Source of the DNA: an uncultured Eubacteriales bacterium
GTDB taxonomy: Bacteria > Bacillota > Clostridia > Christensenellales > Aristaeellaceae
DNA length: 8,407 nt
Assembly (NCBI GenBank): GCA_900553315.1
Contig: USCW01000065.1
Location: 1-8,407, forward strand
Direction: 5' to 3'
The translations under genes were made by a program, and so were the position numbers. This document shows, piece by piece, positions 6,091 to 8,407 of this stretch (position 1 is the stretch's first letter; every line of letters starts with the position of its first letter). The notes under the pieces were generated by a model. That model worked only from the letters and a program-made list of their open reading frames with translations. It did not search any database and was not told where the DNA came from.

Positions 6091-6128
6091 TTTTATAAAA
6101 CTTATTTTTTTGAAGGAGGTTCCCCTGT

Positions 6129-7298
6129 ATGTCAACTAAGGCGCAAATGGACGAGCTGCTGAAAGGTTTTGTCGTCCCCGGTAAGGGTCCCGCTGGCTGC
6201 GGCTGTGCCGTGGCTAAGGATGGTGAGATCATTTATGAGGGCTACTACGGCATGGCAAATTTAGAAAAGCAGCAGCCTGTGACCCGCGACACCGTGTACC
6301 GCCTGTATTCCATGACGAAGGTGATTATCTGCACCGCCGCCATGATGCTGCAGGAACGCGGCAAGTTCCTGCTGAACGATCCTCTGTATGAATATTTTCC
6401 CTCTTGGCGGCACATGAACAAGGTCGTCAGCGGCGGCAACGGGCGCTATGGCATTCGTCCGCTGGAAAAGCCCATCGAGGTGCGGCACGCCTTCTCCATG
6501 GCCATGGGTATGCCTTATCCCGCACTCGACCTGCCCACGGATCAGGCTATGCTGAAGGTTCGGGCGCGTCTGGCGAAAGAAAACCCCAAGTATGACCTGC
6601 TGACGGAGATTGACGCCATGAGCGAGGTGCCCGTGGCCTTTGAACCGGGCACGCGGTTCCTGTATGGCTTCGGTCATGAGCTGGTGGCGGGGCTGATTCA
6701 GGTAGTATCGGGCAAGAAGGTGTCTGAGTTCCTGAAGGAAGAACTGTTTGAGCCGCTGGGCATGAACAGCACCGGCTATCGCTTCTTCGGCGACATCCGC
6801 GACCGCATGGCGGTGATGTATCACCGGGACGAGGACGGCACCCTGACGGACGTGAGCGGGAAATATGACGATCGTCTGCAAGAGGACGCGGTCTATGAGG
6901 GCGGCGGCGCAGGATTGTTCTCCACAGTGCCGGATTATCTGGCCTTCACGCAGATGCTGGCGGCGGGCGGCACCTATCGCGGTCATCACTATATCGGCCG
7001 CAAGACCATCGACCTGATGCGGCAAAATCAGCTGAACGAGACCCAACTGAAGGACTTCCGCAACAGCTATCTGGCGGGCTATGGCTATGGCCTTGGCGTG
7101 CGCACGATGATGGATCCCGCCGCGGGCTATTCGCCCACCAGCGTTGGAGAGTTCGGTTGGACGGGCATGGCGGGCACGTATACCTCCATCGACCCCAGCG
7201 AGGGCTTCTCCGTGGTGTACATGCACCAGCTTGATCCCAACATGGAAGAGGAGCACCATCACCGCATTCGTTCCGTGGCCTATGGTCTGCTGCGATAA
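6129..7298 (+). CDS. Serine hydrolase of the class C beta-lactamase/family VIII esterase fold
   Basis: The 389-residue cytoplasmic protein (no signal peptide) belongs to the beta-lactamase-like serine hydrolases. The nucleophile motif SxxK is SMTK at 61-64, preceded by DTVYRLYS. The tyrosine region is FLYGFGHELVAGLI (177-190), with Y179 as the likely catalytic Tyr, followed by G-F rather than the Y-x-N of true lactamases. The KTG/HTG position reads WTG in FGWTGMAGT (342-350). W in that place is typical of family VIII carboxylesterases rather than penicillin-targeting enzymes. Position between a sugar importer and a GH43 suggests it removes acyl groups such as acetyl or feruloyl from imported oligosaccharides, but this is inference; a peptidase or amidase role is possible. 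The strong site GAAGGAGGT (6112-6120) lies 8 nt before the ATG. It is probably co-transcribed with the next gene, 26 nt away. Confidence 0.85.
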   Translation: MSTKAQMDELLKGFVVPGKGPAGCGCAVAKDGEIIYEGYYGMANLEKQQPVTRDTVYRLYSMTKVIICTAAMMLQERGKFLLNDPLYEYFPSWRHMNKVVSGGNGRYGIRPLEKPIEVRHAFSMAMGMPYPALDLPTDQAMLKVRARLAKENPKYDLLTEIDAMSEVPVAFEPGTRFLYGFGHELVAGLIQVVSGKKVSEFLKEELFEPLGMNSTGYRFFGDIRDRMAVMYHRDEDGTLTDVSGKYDDRLQEDAVYEGGGAGLFSTVPDYLAFTQMLAAGGTYRGHHYIGRKTIDLMRQNQLNETQLKDFRNSYLAGYGYGLGVRTMMDPAAGYSPTSVGEFGWTGMAGTYTSIDPSEGFSVVYMHQLDPNMEEEHHHRIRSVAYGLLR

Positions 7299-7310
7299 CG
7301 CAAAAGAAAA

Positions 7311-7318
7311 AGGAGGAG
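7311..7318 (+). promoter_or_regulatory. Ribosome binding site deciding the GTG start of the GH43-like gene
   Basis: AGGAGGAG stands 6 nt before GTG 7325, and the frame from there begins at once with the family's first-blade sequence (VWSSDPYV). No ATG in frame is near enough to compete, so the GTG start is well supported. Confidence 0.75.
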
Positions 7319-7324
7319 CCGCAG

Positions 7325-8347
7325 GTGGAGTTTCCTGTTCATATTCATGATGTATGGAGCAGCGATCCCTATGTACTGACCGACCCGAAAACCGGCCTGT
7401 ACTATATTTACAGCCGCTTTTTCAGCCGTGCGGATTTTATCCCCGATGAGCCCGGCAAGTTTTACGCCATTTGCAGCAAGGACCTGATTCATTGGTCGGA
7501 GCCGCAGGTGGTGTTCGAGCAGGGGGATTTCTGGGCGGATAAGGATTACTGGGCCCCCGAGTGCCACATCTGGCATGGAAAGTATTATTTGGTATCGTCC
7601 TTCCGGGCGGAGGGGACGTATCGTGCGTGCCAGTTCTTGGTGGCGGATCATCCCCTTGGGCCGTTCAAGCCCGTTGCGCCGGAGCCTGTCACGCCCAAGG
7701 GCTGGCAGTGCTTGGACGGCACGCTGTTTGTGGACGAGGCTGGCAAGCCGTGGATGGTTTTCTGTCACGAATGGGTGCAGGTATTTGACGGGCAGATCGC
7801 GGCGATTCCGCTGTCGGATGATTTAGGGCGTGCGATTGGTGAGCCGATCATTCTGTTCCGTGCGTCGGAAGCGCCGTGGCGGGGTCCGCAGCTGGATCAG
7901 GGCGTGTGCGACGGCGGCAATGTGACGGACGGTCCGTTCCTGCACCGGATGCAGGACGGCACGCTGATTATGCTGTGGTCGAACTACTGCAAGGATGGCT
8001 ATGCGGTGGGCTTTGCGTGGAGCCGTTCCGGCGGCATTCGTGGGCCGTGGGTGCAGGATCCGACGCCTATTTATGCCTTTGACGGCGGTCACGCGATGTT
8101 CTTCCACACCTTTGAGGGGCAGCTGATGATGGCGCTGCATTGCCCGAATACTTTTGACAAGAAGCGTGCGCTCTTCTTTGAGATGGAGGAGTGCAACGGT
8201 CGCCCCTGCATCATCAACGAGGTAACAGGCAACTGGTACGATCGCATGGGCGGCGGCGGTGCGAAGCACCATTACGACGTCCCCACCACCGAGCAAGCCC
8301 ACTTCCGCCTAGGCATCGGCACACAGGAAGTGAGGATTGACGAGTGA
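7325..8347 (+). CDS. GH43-like glycoside hydrolase (beta-xylosidase/arabinofuranosidase type)
   Basis: The 340-residue product is a five-bladed beta-propeller hydrolase of the GH43 family, which removes xylose or arabinose units by inversion. Landmarks are the first-blade aspartate in SSDPYV (D14, likely general base), WAPECHIWHGKYYLVSS (76-92), LDGTLFVDEAGKPWMVF (130-146; D131 is probably the pKa-tuning Asp), TDGPFLHRMQDG (201-212) at the general-acid position, and GGHAMFF (254-260). The general acid is normally Glu (EGP); here it is Asp (D202), a variant I recall in some GH43-like groups. There is no signal peptide or extra sugar-binding domain, so it is a single-domain cytoplasmic enzyme. 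It starts 26 nt after the serine hydrolase and ends the unit before a strong hairpin. Exact sugar specificity is not readable, and D202 leaves some doubt about ordinary activity. Confidence 0.85.
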   Translation: MEFPVHIHDVWSSDPYVLTDPKTGLYYIYSRFFSRADFIPDEPGKFYAICSKDLIHWSEPQVVFEQGDFWADKDYWAPECHIWHGKYYLVSSFRAEGTYRACQFLVADHPLGPFKPVAPEPVTPKGWQCLDGTLFVDEAGKPWMVFCHEWVQVFDGQIAAIPLSDDLGRAIGEPIILFRASEAPWRGPQLDQGVCDGGNVTDGPFLHRMQDGTLIMLWSNYCKDGYAVGFAWSRSGGIRGPWVQDPTPIYAFDGGHAMFFHTFEGQLMMALHCPNTFDKKRALFFEMEECNGRPCIINEVTGNWYDRMGGGGAKHHYDVPTTEQAHFRLGIGTQEVRIDE

Positions 8348-8353
8348 GAGACT

Positions 8354-8397
8354 CTGGGGGAGAGGCCGCTTCTCTGAGAGAAGCGCCTCTCCCCCAG
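8354..8397 (+). terminator. Long perfect hairpin after the GH43-like gene
   Basis: CTGGGGGAGAGG (8354-8365) pairs exactly with CCTCTCCCCCAG (8386-8397). After one bulged C, CGCTTCTC (8367-8374) pairs with GAGAAGCG (8378-8385) around a TGA loop, giving a 20-bp stem starting 7 nt after the stop codon. The window ends in ACCCCCTCTC with no T tract visible, so the terminator role rests on position and stem strength. It resembles the other GC-rich intergenic hairpins in composition but is not the same sequence. Confidence 0.6.
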
Positions 8398-8407
8398 ACC
8401 CCCTCTC

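Noticed and set aside
5088..7262. Long minus-strand frames opposite the second permease (5088-5954) and the serine hydrolase (6261-7262)
   Set aside because: Both are composition shadows of well-supported + strand genes and show His/Gln-rich low-complexity sequence.
6129..7298. Antibiotic-resistance beta-lactamase
   Set aside because: No signal peptide, WTG replaces KTG, and the Y-x-N motif is absent; the carbohydrate context favours an esterase-like role.
175..8397. CRISPR array formed by the GC-rich repeats
   Set aside because: The copies are thousands of bases apart, partly inverted, and form strong hairpins with no regular spacers and no cas genes nearby.

Overview
The window reads as a compact carbohydrate import-and-degradation locus from a GC-rich member of the Clostridia (Bacillota), most likely a gut or rumen anaerobe. 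The evidence is strong AGGAGG-type ribosome binding sites on almost every gene, sigma-A-like promoters (TTGCAT-17-TATACT and TTGACA with GATAAT/TAATAT), LplA/LplB/LplC-type CUT1 transporter components, and enzymes typical of plant-glycan use in that class. The exact genus cannot be read from the sequence; Oscillospiraceae- or Christensenellales-like is an inference. All six supported genes lie on the + strand.

Layout: 1-49 holds a terminator-like hairpin, probably of a gene outside the window. Positions 49-222 hold two inverted copies of a GC-rich intergenic repeat. A promoter at 244-272, followed by a palindromic candidate operator at 282-300, leads to a cytoplasmic GH5-like glycoside hydrolase (345-1505) that ends in an intrinsic terminator (1592-1627). 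A second strong promoter (1729-1757) drives a secreted solute-binding protein (2032-3825) behind a leader of about 270 nt. A UUCG-looped 14-bp hairpin and a gene-free 296-nt stretch separate it from two permeases (4122-5054 and 5073-5951). A third copy of the repeat, forming a 17-bp hairpin, sits just upstream of a class C beta-lactamase-fold serine hydrolase/esterase (6129-7298). A GH43-like enzyme (7325-8347) follows and ends in a 20-bp hairpin at the window edge.

How it fits together (inference): the binding protein and two permeases import an oligosaccharide, powered by an ATPase encoded elsewhere. The GH5, the GH43 and the serine hydrolase, none with a signal peptide, process it in the cytoplasm. 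GH43 plus GH5 plus a putative esterase suggests decorated xylan or arabinoxylan fragments, but the substrate is not proven. A shared GTACGKACAAA motif near both promoters, reminiscent of operators of GntR-type regulators such as AraR, would tie the enzyme gene and the transporter gene to one regulator.

I see no mobile element, CRISPR array, RNA gene or clearly new system. The more unusual content is in the non-coding parts: the repeat family, the shared operator-like motif, the long leader and the structured gap inside the transporter operon.
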